A stretch of 44,604 nt of DNA from an uncultured Caryophanales bacterium (GCA_947165725.1 CAMVBL010000002.1:1-44604); one strand, 5' to 3'; counted from the first letter of the stretch, positions 33,284-42,097 are shown. Numbers and translations are program-made. Notes: generated by a model not told the origin, from the sequence alone.

Positions 33284-34204
33284 TTACAGTTTGAATTCTT
33301 TAGCGATATCCCAGACTCTACCAGCGACATATTGAGCGGCCTCTTTGGTGAAGTGAACATGGTCTACTCCACTATAGTCTCTATCACGTAAATATTTTGT
33401 TTGATAGTCGGCTGTTGCTTCAAATTCTTCTCGTAAGTCGAGTGTTTCAAAGCCATACTCTTCAGCAAGTTGCCTTTGAATAGGATTAACGTTCTCTTTA
33501 ATAGGAGTATTAGGGATACCCCATTGATTATCGTCAATAACTGGTGGGGAAACCATCATAATGAATTTCGCCCTTGGGAATTGTTCGACAAATGAATCAA
33601 GAAGAATCTTATATTCACTTAAGAATGTTGGCTCCGCTTTTGACCATTCTGTAGCATCGTTTGTGCCTAACATAATGGCAAAGACATCAGGTTCATAATT
33701 GACACAATTTGTATACACGTCTTGCTTAATATAGCGTTTTTCTGGGTCTTTCCAAGAACCACCATAACCAGTGATAGAGATGCCATTAACGCCATAATTT
33801 CCAACTTTATAGTGTTCGCTAACATTACCGCTTAAATATGTTGGGTATGACTCGTTGGCCCACATATGACCAGCGGTAAGTGAATCACCAACACAAGCAA
33901 TGTGATATTCTTTCTTCACAGTGATTGGATATTCAGCGGAATACTCTCCATATTTGATAGTGACACTAGTTTGATCAGCAGTAAGGTTTTCACCATTTTC
34001 TGCTTCAAACTCAACGGGTTTTAATTTTCCTGATTTAGTGCCTCTTAAATAAGCCAATAAACCATCAGAGTTGAAATTTTCACCTTCGATGAATGTGTGC
34101 CAAGCATCAGAATCATCAATGTAAAAATCATACTCTTCGGCTTGATTACAGCCGGTTGATAAAACCGCAAAAAGTGCGACGCTTAACAAAGTTATTTTTT
34201 TCAT
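33284..34204 (-). CDS. SGNH-hydrolase lipoprotein
   Basis: Lipobox LSTGC (Cys near residue 19) marks an exported lipoprotein of 306 residues. An Ig-like stretch (about 40-100) precedes the SGNH esterase/lipase domain. Block I is IACVGDSLTAGHMW with the catalytic Ser, a Gly lies in GNYGVNGISITGYGGSW, block III is FAIMLGTNDATEW with Asn, and block V is GVDHVHFTKEAAQYVA with the Asp-x-x-His pair. All four catalytic blocks are present. Likely a deacetylase or esterase acting on surface or diet glycans; the substrate is unknown. It follows the epimerase lipoprotein gene by two bases, so the two form an operon. Confidence 0.9.
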   Translation of the reverse strand: MKKITLLSVALFAVLSTGCNQAEEYDFYIDDSDAWHTFIEGENFNSDGLLAYLRGTKSGKLKPVEFEAENGENLTADQTSVTIKYGEYSAEYPITVKKEYHIACVGDSLTAGHMWANESYPTYLSGNVSEHYKVGNYGVNGISITGYGGSWKDPEKRYIKQDVYTNCVNYEPDVFAIMLGTNDATEWSKAEPTFLSEYKILLDSFVEQFPRAKFIMMVSPPVIDDNQWGIPNTPIKENVNPIQRQLAEEYGFETLDLREEFEATADYQTKYLRDRDYSGVDHVHFTKEAAQYVAGRVWDIAKEFKL

Positions 34205-34206
34205 AA

Positions 34207-35253
34207 TTACGCTCCTATTTTACTGAAGTGATATGTAGTTTTAGAGGTGAATGTTTCACCTGCTTTTAAAACAGTTGTACCGTATTTATCAAATTCTGGA
34301 TGATTGATAGCGTCAGGCATCATTTGTGTTTCTAAACAGATATTGCCACTACCATCTTTATAAAGTTGTAAACCTGGTCTATCGGTATAGACATCGACTT
34401 TATATTGTGTACCAGTTAAAGTTGCGGCCTTACCATAGGTATCTTTAGCCTTATCTAATACATAGTTATCATCATAGCTCTCACTACTCTTGAAAGCTTT
34501 TTCATCAATATAATCAAACTTTGTGCCAGAAACTGATTTAACTTCACCTGTTGGAATTTGATTTTGTAATGGAGTGTAATTACTACCCGCAACTTGTAAT
34601 TTAACATTGGAATAACTACGACTGCCGTTGATATCAATGAATAGGTGGTTGGTTGGATTACAAAGTGTATCTTGTGTAGTTGTGGCACTATATTCAATTG
34701 ATAATTCACCAGTCTCAGAAAGTGTATATGTCACAAACATCTTCATTTCGCCTGGGTAACCATTATCTTTATCTTGTGAAACGATAGAATACTTAATCGA
34801 ATTAATTGTTTGTTCTTCTTTCTTCCAGTTTGCAGTGGCGAATGGTCCCTGCCATGATCTACCACCACCATGGAGAGAGTTATTACCATCGTTTTTTGTA
34901 ACACTATATTGAGTACCGTTTAAGGTAAATTTGCCACCGGCAATACGATTAGCAACTCTACCAACGGTAAAACCATCTTTTGCGATTTGTTTTCCATCAA
35001 ATTCGATTTTATCGATTCTAGCGCCTTGTTCTTTAAAGTAAACTTTAAGTCCGTTTGCCGCGGATAATTGATTATCAACAATCTTAGGATCAGAACTAGA
35101 TGGGGTTAAGCTATTTGAACTTGGCGTAGATGTGTCAGAAGAAATAGATGGTTCCGCTGAAGAAGAAGTCTCAGATGATGAACCTTTATTACCACAGGAT
35201 GCAGTAATGAGCGCAAAAGAAATAAGCGCTAGGCGAGCTAATATTTTTTTCAT
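34207..35253 (-). CDS. galM: Aldose 1-epimerase lipoprotein
   Basis: Mutarotase fold that interconverts alpha and beta sugar anomers. It carries a lipoprotein signal (LITASC, Cys about 20) and a Ser-rich linker to about residue 55, so it works outside the cell, unlike most GalM. Motifs: GFTVGRVANRIAGGKF, DGNNSLHGGG with catalytic His, NPTNHLFIDING with the second His, and LCLETQMMPDAINHPEF with the catalytic Glu. GAGG precedes the ATG. Co-transcribed with the SGNH lipoprotein, suggesting sugar release and anomer exchange at the surface before uptake. Confidence 0.9.
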   Translation of the reverse strand: MKKILARLALISFALITASCGNKGSSSETSSSAEPSISSDTSTPSSNSLTPSSSDPKIVDNQLSAANGLKVYFKEQGARIDKIEFDGKQIAKDGFTVGRVANRIAGGKFTLNGTQYSVTKNDGNNSLHGGGRSWQGPFATANWKKEEQTINSIKYSIVSQDKDNGYPGEMKMFVTYTLSETGELSIEYSATTTQDTLCNPTNHLFIDINGSRSYSNVKLQVAGSNYTPLQNQIPTGEVKSVSGTKFDYIDEKAFKSSESYDDNYVLDKAKDTYGKAATLTGTQYKVDVYTDRPGLQLYKDGSGNICLETQMMPDAINHPEFDKYGTTVLKAGETFTSKTTYHFSKIGA

Positions 35254-35302
35254 TGATTAAATCCTCGTTATTAGTTTCCCACTTTGTAAGCGCGTATGCA
35301 AC

Positions 35303-35325
35303 AAAAAGGACTACCGAAGTAGCCC
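35303..35325 (-). terminator. Terminator of trpB
   Basis: GGACTAC (35308-35314) and GTAGCCC (35319-35325) form a 7-bp stem. On the minus strand the loop is TTCG and TTTTTG follows. The T-run merges with the promoter region of the epimerase gene. Confidence 0.85.
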
Positions 35326-35353
35326 TCTTTGAAATGATTTTATTCTATGAAAA

Positions 35354-36775
35354 CTATTTAGCGTCTAAGAACATATGAGGATATTTCTCTAACATGAAAT
35401 CCATATCCTTATCACCACGGCCACTTAAATTAACAAGAATCGAACCACTCTTCATGTTTCTAGCACATTTGATAGCATATGCTAAAGCATGACTTGATTC
35501 GATAGCAGGAATAATACCTTCTAATCTTGATAATAAGAAGAAGGCTTCCGCGGCTTCATCATCAGTGATTGATTCATATTTCACACGACCAATATCTTTT
35601 AAGAAAGCATGTTCTGGGCCAACACCTGGATAATCTAGACCACTAGCGATGGAATAGGCATCACCCGCTGTGCCATCTTCATTTTGAAGGACATATGAAT
35701 TAAAGCCATGTAAGACCATTTCTTTACCTAAGGTCATAGTGGCACTGTTTTTACCAATTTCTTTACCAGTACCCATGGCTTCAACACCAACGATATTAAC
35801 TGGTTCATCTAAGAAGGCTTCAAACATACCAATAGCATTACTTCCACCACCAACACAAGCGGTGACGATATCTGGTAATTCACCTGTCATTTCTAAGAAT
35901 TGTTCTTTGGCTTCTCTACCGATAACTTCTTGGAAGTCTCTGACCATTAATGGATATGGATGAGGACCAACAGCACTACCGATGACATAGAAGGCATCTT
36001 TATACTCTTTCATATAGGCTTCAAAAGCAGCATCCACTGCTTCTTTTAATGTTCTTGTACCAAACTTAACTGGTACCACTCTAGCGCCTAATACTTCAAT
36101 ACGCTTAACGTTAGGGGCTTGTTTTTCCATATCAACTTCGCCCATATAGATATCACACTTTAAACCAAAATATGCTGCCGCCATTGCGACTGCAGAGCCA
36201 TGACTACCAGCGCCTGTTTCGGCAATGAGTTTTTTCTTACCTAAATATTTGGCTAATAAGGCTTGGCCCATCGCGTTATTTAACTTATGTGCACCACCAT
36301 GATTAAGATCTTCTCTTTTGAGGTAAATCTGTACACGTCCTAAGTAATTTGATAAGTTTTGGCAGTGATACACAGGTGTAGGACGACCTTGATAATTCTT
36401 TCTAATCTCTCTAAGTTCAGCGATGAATTTAGATGATTTAGCAATCGTTTGATAGCCATAGTAAATCTCATCCATGGCCTTTTGTAATTTAGGAGGGACA
36501 AAACTACCACCATAACGACCAAAGTATCCATCGTCTGTAGGAAATTGTTTACGGTAATTCTTGAAGTCAAAATTTATATCTTTTAAAGGAGAATCTTCAA
36601 AGAGCCTTTGTCCCTTGATTCTACGATCTAATGGCTTTGGTGCATTTTCCGGTATAAAGTACTTATGACCTTTAAGAATTGCACCTTCAATTCTCTTCTC
36701 TTTCAAAAGAGCACGAACTCTTCTTTCATTAATTCCCCATTTTTCACTAGCTTCTAATACGGTAATATATTTCAT
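35354..36775 (-). CDS. trpB: Tryptophan synthase beta chain fused to N-terminal HTH domain
   Basis: Residues 1-60 are an excisionase/MerR-like helix-turn-helix: [40 protein letters not shown]. Residues 75-473 are Trp[38 protein letters not shown] with the PLP Lys164, AETGAGSHG with catalytic Glu186, [11 protein letters not shown] and SGRGDKDMD. Two changes from the usual HTGAHK and GAGQHG motifs are Gly160 for Thr and Ser191 for Gln. No trpA or other trp gene is present, so it may make Trp from free indole and Ser, or use another acceptor. The HTH may make it self-regulating. TTTACA (36842-36837) and TATAAT (36820-36815), 16 bases apart, form its promoter. Confidence 0.92.
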   Translation of the reverse strand: MKYITVLEASEKWGINERRVRALLKEKRIEGAILKGHKYFIPENAPKPLDRRIKGQRLFEDSPLKDINFDFKNYRKQFPTDDGYFGRYGGSFVPPKLQKAMDEIYYGYQTIAKSSKFIAELREIRKNYQGRPTPVYHCQNLSNYLGRVQIYLKREDLNHGGAHKLNNAMGQALLAKYLGKKKLIAETGAGSHGSAVAMAAAYFGLKCDIYMGEVDMEKQAPNVKRIEVLGARVVPVKFGTRTLKEAVDAAFEAYMKEYKDAFYVIGSAVGPHPYPLMVRDFQEVIGREAKEQFLEMTGELPDIVTACVGGGSNAIGMFEAFLDEPVNIVGVEAMGTGKEIGKNSATMTLGKEMVLHGFNSYVLQNEDGTAGDAYSIASGLDYPGVGPEHAFLKDIGRVKYESITDDEAAEAFFLLSRLEGIIPAIESSHALAYAIKCARNMKSGSILVNLSGRGDKDMDFMLEKYPHMFLDAK

Positions 36776-36814
36776 ACCTTTTACTTCCTTTCGGTATATT
36801 CTTTATGCCTATTA

Positions 36815-36842
36815 ATTATAAGGTATTAAATATATATGTAAA
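36815..36842 (-). promoter_or_regulatory. trpB promoter
   Basis: On the minus strand TTTACA and TATAAT are separated by 16 bases. ATACC recurs near the -10 and again before the gene, with the inverse GGTAT at the start codon, possible contacts for the encoded HTH domain. Confidence 0.65.
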
Positions 36843-36867
36843 TAAAAAATCACCCAATTGAGTGATT
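36842..36867 (-). terminator. Terminator of the CBS-alcohol dehydrogenase operon
   Basis: AATCAC (36848-36853) and GTGATT (36862-36867) form a short perfect stem. On the minus strand a TTTTTT run follows. Confidence 0.7.
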
Positions 36868-36892
36868 ATTTTAAGATTCTTAACAAAAGTAG

Positions 36893-36964
36893 TTATTTTG
36901 AATAGAAAACTGTGTTCTTATCAAACATACCAAAAGCGAATGCGTAATTATAGAATAATGGCAT
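36893..36964 (-). CDS. Possible 23-residue peptide
   Basis: ATG at 36964 begins a short frame that includes YNYAFAFGMFDKNTVFYSK and ends at TAA (36893-36895). It lies between the dehydrogenase stop and the operon terminator, with AAGG two bases before the ATG (poor spacing). Aromatic-rich composition is unusual for random AT-rich sequence, but nothing else supports translation. It could also be noise. Confidence 0.2.
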   Translation of the reverse strand: MPLFYNYAFAFGMFDKNTVFYSK

Positions 36965-36973
36965 GCCTTAGCA

Positions 36974-38182
36974 TTATTTCATGAATGAATGAATGACTTT
37001 TTCACATTCTTTTTCATCCATGATTTTTGGTACTGGATAGCCTGGATTGCCTTCTTTAAGTGCACGCTTAACTAGTGTTGGTAAATCTTCTTCTTTAATG
37101 AAGTCGAATTTATCTGGAATATTCATGGCATGATTCATTCTTCTAAGTTCGGCGATAAAGGCCTTTGCCTTTTCTTCATTGCTCATATTTTCTTTAGTGA
37201 TACCAATGATATCAGCGAGTTTCGCTAATTTCTTATAAACGGAAGAACCATACCAATCTAAAACATATGGAAGAATAACAGCATTAGCTAAACCATGAGG
37301 AGTGTTATATAAGCCACCTAAGTTATGTGCGATAGCGTGTACATAGCCAACAAAGGCTCTAGTGAAAGCACTACCAGCATAGAATGATGCCTTAAGCATA
37401 TTCTCTCTTGCTTCCATATCTTTACCGTTGTTATAAGCTTTTTCTAAATTATCATGAATTAGTTTTGTAGCATCTTCTGCATATTTAATTGTGGATTTTA
37501 CATTGCTTTTACCAATATAGGCTTCTACAGCATGAGTCATCGCGTCCATGCCTGTTGTGGATGTGATATGTGGAGGTAAACCTATTGTTAAAGCAGGATC
37601 TAAAACTGCATATTTAGGTCTTAAACATGGATCAGAAATAGCATTCTTTTCATGAGTTTCTGGATCAGTTACTACTGCTGCCACTGTTGTTTCAGAACCT
37701 GTACCAGCGGTTGTAGGAACAGCGAAGAATGGAGGAAGCTTTTTACCAACTTTTAAATAGCCTCTCATTTTTCTTACTGATTTCTTAGGTTTGACCACTC
37801 TTGCGGCTGCAGCTTTAGCGCAGTCCATTGGAGAACCACCACCAAAGGCAATAATACCTTCGCAGTTATTATCTAAATACATATCTCGACAATGTTCGAT
37901 ATTAGGAATTGTGGGGTTTGGTTGCACGCCATCATAGACGAAATATTCTATCCCGTGTGCCTTAAGTTGTTCAAATAATGGGTCTAATAAGTGAATGCTC
38001 ATTAAGCCTTTATCAGTTACCACTAGAACTTTATTTATTCCTTTTTCCTTAATTAATATAGGTAACTTTAAAACAGCGCCTTCGCCTTCTAAAAGTTGAG
38101 GCTCTTTCCAGTCCATAAAACACATCGCAATTTTTAAAACTTTTTGGTAAATGCGATAATACCATTTCTTAATGAAGAGCAT
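36974..38182 (-). CDS. Iron-containing alcohol dehydrogenase
   Basis: A 402-residue group III alcohol dehydrogenase. It has the NAD(P)-binding EGIIAFGGGSPMDCAKAAA (about 108-126), the FFAVPTTAGTGSETT loop, TGMDAMTHAVEAYIGK with metal-binding residues, and VGYVHAIAHNLGGLYNTPHGLANA, which holds the remaining iron-binding histidines. Likely reduces an aldehyde in fermentation or the reverse; the substrate is not clear (butanol-type and lactaldehyde-type members look alike). GAGG lies nine bases upstream. It begins 12 bases after the CBS gene. Confidence 0.92.
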   Translation of the reverse strand: MLFIKKWYYRIYQKVLKIAMCFMDWKEPQLLEGEGAVLKLPILIKEKGINKVLVVTDKGLMSIHLLDPLFEQLKAHGIEYFVYDGVQPNPTIPNIEHCRDMYLDNNCEGIIAFGGGSPMDCAKAAAARVVKPKKSVRKMRGYLKVGKKLPPFFAVPTTAGTGSETTVAAVVTDPETHEKNAISDPCLRPKYAVLDPALTIGLPPHITSTTGMDAMTHAVEAYIGKSNVKSTIKYAEDATKLIHDNLEKAYNNGKDMEARENMLKASFYAGSAFTRAFVGYVHAIAHNLGGLYNTPHGLANAVILPYVLDWYGSSVYKKLAKLADIIGITKENMSNEEKAKAFIAELRRMNHAMNIPDKFDFIKEEDLPTLVKRALKEGNPGYPVPKIMDEKECEKVIHSFMK

Positions 38183-38194
38183 ATTTATTTCCTC

Positions 38195-38611
38195 TTATTT
38201 ATTATCAATTTGTTTCTTTAAATAGATGAAGACATCTCTTCTTTTAACGATACCGATAAAGACTTCTCTATCATCCACGACTGGGATAAAGTTTTGGGAC
38301 AATGCTAAAGCATAGAGTTCATCTAAAGTAGCGTCTACAGAGACAGCGTTATATGGACGATATCTTTCAATTTCTAAGATGTTTGTCTTTTCCGCTAAAG
38401 CGAGATTGAAGCCACCGCTAGCGTGGATAAATCTTAAGATGTCACCTTCAGATAAGGAAGTAACATAATGACCTTTTTCATCTAAGACAGGCACAACGGT
38501 GAACTTATGAAAAGCAAACTTTTCGAAGGCTTGTCTAACGGTCATTGTGTTATCTAGATAAAAAGTTGCACCTTTAAGTGTGGTGATCTGCAATAAATTG
38601 AAGTTTTCCAT
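38195..38611 (-). CDS. CBS-domain pair protein
   Basis: A 138-residue protein made almost only of two CBS motifs (residues about 10-70 and 75-138): TVRQAFEKFAFHKFTVVPVLDEKGHYV...LSEGDILRFI and VSVDATLDELYALALSQNFIPVVDDREVFIGIVKRRDVFIYL. These pairs usually bind adenine nucleotides. ATG at 38611 is favoured because TATAAT (38627-38622) ends ten bases before it and overlaps an upstream in-frame ATG. No Shine-Dalgarno is seen. It is co-directional with the alcohol dehydrogenase and may sense energy charge for it. Confidence 0.85.
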   Translation of the reverse strand: MENFNLLQITTLKGATFYLDNTMTVRQAFEKFAFHKFTVVPVLDEKGHYVTSLSEGDILRFIHASGGFNLALAEKTNILEIERYRPYNAVSVDATLDELYALALSQNFIPVVDDREVFIGIVKRRDVFIYLKKQIDNK

Positions 38612-38732
38612 CTTTGATTTCATTATAGAAAACTTTTTATTCAAATAAAATAAAAAGCCATCTAAGTTAAGACTTTATTGATTATCACTGTTTTTATTTA
38701 TGGCTGATACCTTTTATTAATTAAATTACTTT

Positions 38733-38762
38733 TTGACATTTTATGTAGGCGCATGTTGTAAT
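38733..38762 (+). promoter_or_regulatory. Promoter of the STAS-NRPS-esterase operon
   Basis: TTGACA (38733-38738) and TGTAAT (38757-38762) with an 18-base spacer, about 38 bases before the STAS start codon. The -35 is a perfect consensus, so the operon is likely expressed with the housekeeping sigma factor. Confidence 0.7.
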
Positions 38763-38800
38763 AGAAATATAAAGTTTTTTATAAAAAGGGAGAAAATTTT

Positions 38801-39100
38801 ATGAATGTTTCAAAACAACTTTCAGGTACTGAACTTTTTGTTGTGGTCGAAGGAAATATCGATAGCACATCCGCACCTGAATTAAACAACCAAATCTGTG
38901 ATTCTTTAAAAGGTATTCAATCCTTAGTTTTTGATTTCCAGAAAGTGAACTACATCTCATCCGCTGGTTTACGTGTCTTATTAGCAGCACGCAAAGCTTT
39001 AGGTAATGAAGGTGAAGTCATCATCCGCAAGCCAAACCAAAACGTATTGGACGTTTTTGAAATGTCTGGTTTCGACAATATTCTCAAAATCGAAAAATAG
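38801..39100 (+). CDS. STAS-domain anti-sigma factor antagonist-like protein
   Basis: A 99-residue single STAS domain. It has the N-terminal strand pair with FVVVEGNIDSTSAPELNNQI, a central SLVFDFQKVNYISSAGLRVLLAARKAL where the SS pair includes the Ser phosphorylated in SpoIIAA/RsbV, and GFDNILKIEK at the end. AGGGAG lies nine bases before the ATG. No anti-sigma kinase, phosphatase or sigma factor lies nearby. It is coupled to the NRPS gene: the AGGAG for that gene overlaps its stop codon. It may regulate the pathway or act as a protein partner of the synthetase. Confidence 0.92.
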   Translation: MNVSKQLSGTELFVVVEGNIDSTSAPELNNQICDSLKGIQSLVFDFQKVNYISSAGLRVLLAARKALGNEGEVIIRKPNQNVLDVFEMSGFDNILKIEK

Positions 39101-39109
39101 GAGTTGCCT

Positions 39110-42097
39110 ATGTATATCATCGAACAATTAGCGGCTTTTACCGCTGAATCGCCAAATAATGCGATTCTATTTGACGAAGCCCACAATAAGGGTATTACTT
39201 ACGCTCAATTAGATGACCTATCTGGTCGTATTTACGCATACTTAAAAAAGAATAATATTGGCAAAGAAGACTTTGTCTTAATTAATCTTCCTCGTGGTGT
39301 CATGCCAATTATCACAATGATTGGTGTTTGGAAGAGTGGCGCTGCTTGGGCATTAGTGGAAGATACCTATGCTCCAGAACGTATTAACTATATCCGTGAA
39401 GACTGTGGCTGTAAGATTGAAATCTCTTCTAAGAACTGGGATGAAATTATGCATATTGAGCCACTTCAAGGTTATGAAAAAGTTGGTATGCATGATGCAG
39501 CTTACGCCATCTACACTTCTGGCACTACTGGTAATCCAAAAGGTGTCTTACATGAATATGGCAATTTAGAAAGAGCAATTGATTCCATTAGAATTAAAGG
39601 TCAAACACCATTTGATGGTAAAGATCGTTTAGCCTTATTAGCGCCTTTAAACTTCGTGGCCTCCGTTATTGTTATTCTTAAAGCACTTAGCGTGCATAAC
39701 GGTAAGACTTTCGTTGTTAGTTACGCCACAATTAAGAATCCAATGGCGTTAAAGATGTTCTTCTTTGAAAAACGTATTTCCATTACATTCTTAACTCCTT
39801 CTTACGTTAGAATGCTTGGTAACACTACTGGACCATTCTTGAGAATGCTCTTCGTTGGTAGTGAACCTGCTAATAACGTTTATAACAAAAACCTAGAATT
39901 AATTAATATTTATGCCTGTTCCGAAAGTGGCTTCGCTGTCGGTGTTTTCTTAATTGATAAATCATATGAAGTATGTCCAATTGGTAAACCTGAGGTTGAA
40001 ACCAAAATCGTCTTGTTAGACGAAGATGGTAAAGAAGTCCCAGAAGGTGAAATCGGTGAATTGTGTTTTGAAAACCCATATGTGAGAGGCTATATCAATC
40101 TTCCTGAAGAAAGCAAGAAAGCCTTCACTGATGGTTTCTACCATTCAGGTGACCTAGCTAGAAGAGATGAAAATGGTAACTATGTCTTATTAGGCCGTTC
40201 TGGTGACATGATTAAGATTAATGGTAACCGTATCGAACCAGCGGAAATTGAAGCTGCGGTTAAAGCCGCGTTAAAGGTTTCTTGGGCCGCTGCACGTGGC
40301 TTTGAAGAAGGTGGTAAGAGCTATTTATGCGCTTACTATTTAGATGATGTGCAATTCGATCCTAATGAAATTAGACAAGAATTAATGAAGAGACTTCCAT
40401 ACTACATGATTCCTGCCTTCTTTATTAAGATTGATTCAGTACCACTTAAGGCAAACGGTAAATTTGATAGAAAAGCTTTACCAAAGCCAGATGCTGAAAA
40501 CTTTAGAACAGAATATGTCGCCCCTACTAACGAAACTGAAGAAAAGCTTTGTAAAGCGATGGCGGCCGTTCTTAAAGTTGATAAAGTTGGTATACACGAT
40601 GACTTCTATGAACTAGGTGGTGACTCTCTTGGTTCTATTCAAGTCATTGTTAACGCTGAATTACCAGGATTAAACGCTAGTGAGATTTTCCGTGGCAGAA
40701 CACCAGAAAAGATTGCTAAGTTATATGAAGAAAATCACGCTAACGATGATGGCGAATCTCCAGAAGCAAAGAATGCTGCTAGTTTGAAACTCGATCATCC
40801 ATTAACCGCTGAACAACTATACATGGTTGACTATCAGTTATATACACCAAAATCAACAATGTATAACTTATTCTCTATGCTTAAAGTCGATAAAGAAATG
40901 TTCGATATGGAGAAATTAGCGGGCACAATGAAGACTGTGATTAAAAATCACCCTGCTTTATTAACCACATTCCACTTCAATGATGATGGTGAAATTATTC
41001 AAAGATATACACCTGATATCATTGAAGACATTAGAGTGGAAAAACTATCTGAATTTGAATTTGAAGTCTTAAAAGATAACTTGGTTATGCCATTTAAGAT
41101 TATCGGTGGTAGATTATACCGCTGTCGTGTTTTTGAAACCGAAAAAGCGGGTTACGTCTTCTTTGATGTCCACCACACTGTCTTTGATGGTACATCCTTA
41201 AAAGTCTTTATGGGTAATATTGGCAAAGCCTATATGGGTATGATGCCAGATCCAGACTTCTATTACCTAATGCTCGCGAATAGAGAAGAAGCAATTAAGA
41301 CTTCTTTCTATGAAGAATCTAAGAAATATTTTGAAGATTTATATGATGGTGTTGAATGGTCTAGTTATCCTGCTATCAACCACCAATCTCGTGAAAACGA
41401 ATTAGGTGAATTATTCGTGCCACTTGGTATTGAACAAGCCCAAATGAATGCGATGGAAAGACAATACCGCATTAGTAGAAATGAATTCTTCATCGCTGTC
41501 GCGATTTTAGCAATCTCTATTTATAACAAGAAAAACGATATTAAGATTTCTTGGATTTATAACGGCCGTGAAGATATGCAGATGATGTCCACTGTTGGTT
41601 TATTATTCCGTGATTTACCAGTTGGTATTCGTTTACATGATAAAGATACAATTCGTGATATCTTTGCAGAAATCCATAAACAAGTTCAAGGTGGCATTGA
41701 ACATAGCTGCTATGAATATGTTGATAGACATAATCAAGTTGGTAATGAAGAATGTGCCTATTTGTTATATCAACAAGATATCCGTGATATGGGTGGAGCG
41801 GAAGGTATGAATATTGAAACAATTGATATTCGTCAAAACCAAGCTGCTTCTCAAACAATTCTTGATATGGAAATCTTAGATGGTAAAGAAGGTTTAATCT
41901 TAATGATTGACTACGCTGCTTCTAGATACAATCAAGAAAGCATGGAAAAATTCCGTGATTTATTCGTCATGACCGCTCAAGCATTAGTGACACATAATTC
42001 ACAAAAGGATGTCACTGTTGCTGAACTTAAGAATAAGTTAAGTGATAAGAGTAACTTCTTTGCGAAGATTATCGGTATTTTCAGAAGGAAGAAATAG
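39110..42097 (+). CDS. Single-module nonribosomal peptide synthetase (A-T-C)
   Basis: A 995-residue protein. The adenylation domain (about 1-455) has A3 YAIYTSGTTGNPKG, A5 NIYACSESGFAVG, A7 YHSGDLARRDENGNY, A8 GDMIKINGNRIEPAEIE and A10 PLKANGKFDRKAL with Lys451. The carrier domain (about 468-540) has LGGDSLGSIQ with the phosphopantetheine Ser506. The condensation domain (about 560-960) has HHTVFDG at 688-694, complete. There is no thioesterase or reductase domain. The A4 core reads APLNFVASV, where amino-acid-activating domains have FDxS, so the amino-group-binding Asp is missing and the substrate may not be an alpha-amino acid. ATG at 39110 follows AGGAG by six bases; the TTG at 39104 is less likely. 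Overlaps the esterase start by one base. Confidence 0.93.
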   Translation: MYIIEQLAAFTAESPNNAILFDEAHNKGITYAQLDDLSGRIYAYLKKNNIGKEDFVLINLPRGVMPIITMIGVWKSGAAWALVEDTYAPERINYIREDCGCKIEISSKNWDEIMHIEPLQGYEKVGMHDAAYAIYTSGTTGNPKGVLHEYGNLERAIDSIRIKGQTPFDGKDRLALLAPLNFVASVIVILKALSVHNGKTFVVSYATIKNPMALKMFFFEKRISITFLTPSYVRMLGNTTGPFLRMLFVGSEPANNVYNKNLELINIYACSESGFAVGVFLIDKSYEVCPIGKPEVETKIVLLDEDGKEVPEGEIGELCFENPYVRGYINLPEESKKAFTDGFYHSGDLARRDENGNYVLLGRSGDMIKINGNRIEPAEIEAAVKAALKVSWAAARGFEEGGKSYLCAYYLDDVQFDPNEIRQELMKRLPYYMIPAFFIKIDSVPLKANGKFDRKALPKPDAENFRTEYVAPTNETEEKLCKAMAAVLKVDKVGIHDDFYELGGDSLGSIQVIVNAELPGLNASEIFRGRTPEKIAKLYEENHANDDGESPEAKNAASLKLDHPLTAEQLYMVDYQLYTPKSTMYNLFSMLKVDKEMFDMEKLAGTMKTVIKNHPALLTTFHFNDDGEIIQRYTPDIIEDIRVEKLSEFEFEVLKDNLVMPFKIIGGRLYRCRVFETEKAGYVFFDVHHTVFDGTSLKVFMGNIGKAYMGMMPDPDFYYLMLANREEAIKTSFYEESKKYFEDLYDGVEWSSYPAINHQSRENELGELFVPLGIEQAQMNAMERQYRISRNEFFIAVAILAISIYNKKNDIKISWIYNGREDMQMMSTVGLLFRDLPVGIRLHDKDTIRDIFAEIHKQVQGGIEHSCYEYVDRHNQVGNEECAYLLYQQDIRDMGGAEGMNIETIDIRQNQAASQTILDMEILDGKEGLILMIDYAASRYNQESMEKFRDLFVMTAQALVTHNSQKDVTVAELKNKLSDKSNFFAKIIGIFRRKK

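Noticed and set aside
36893..36964. NYAFAF in the 23-residue frame as a tmRNA-like tag
   Set aside because: The resemblance to tmRNA tags is superficial; the true tmRNA gene is at 14794-15187.
38656..38705. AGCCAT and ATGGCT as a terminator between CBS and STAS genes
   Set aside because: The arms are 38 bases apart and no T-run follows either arm.
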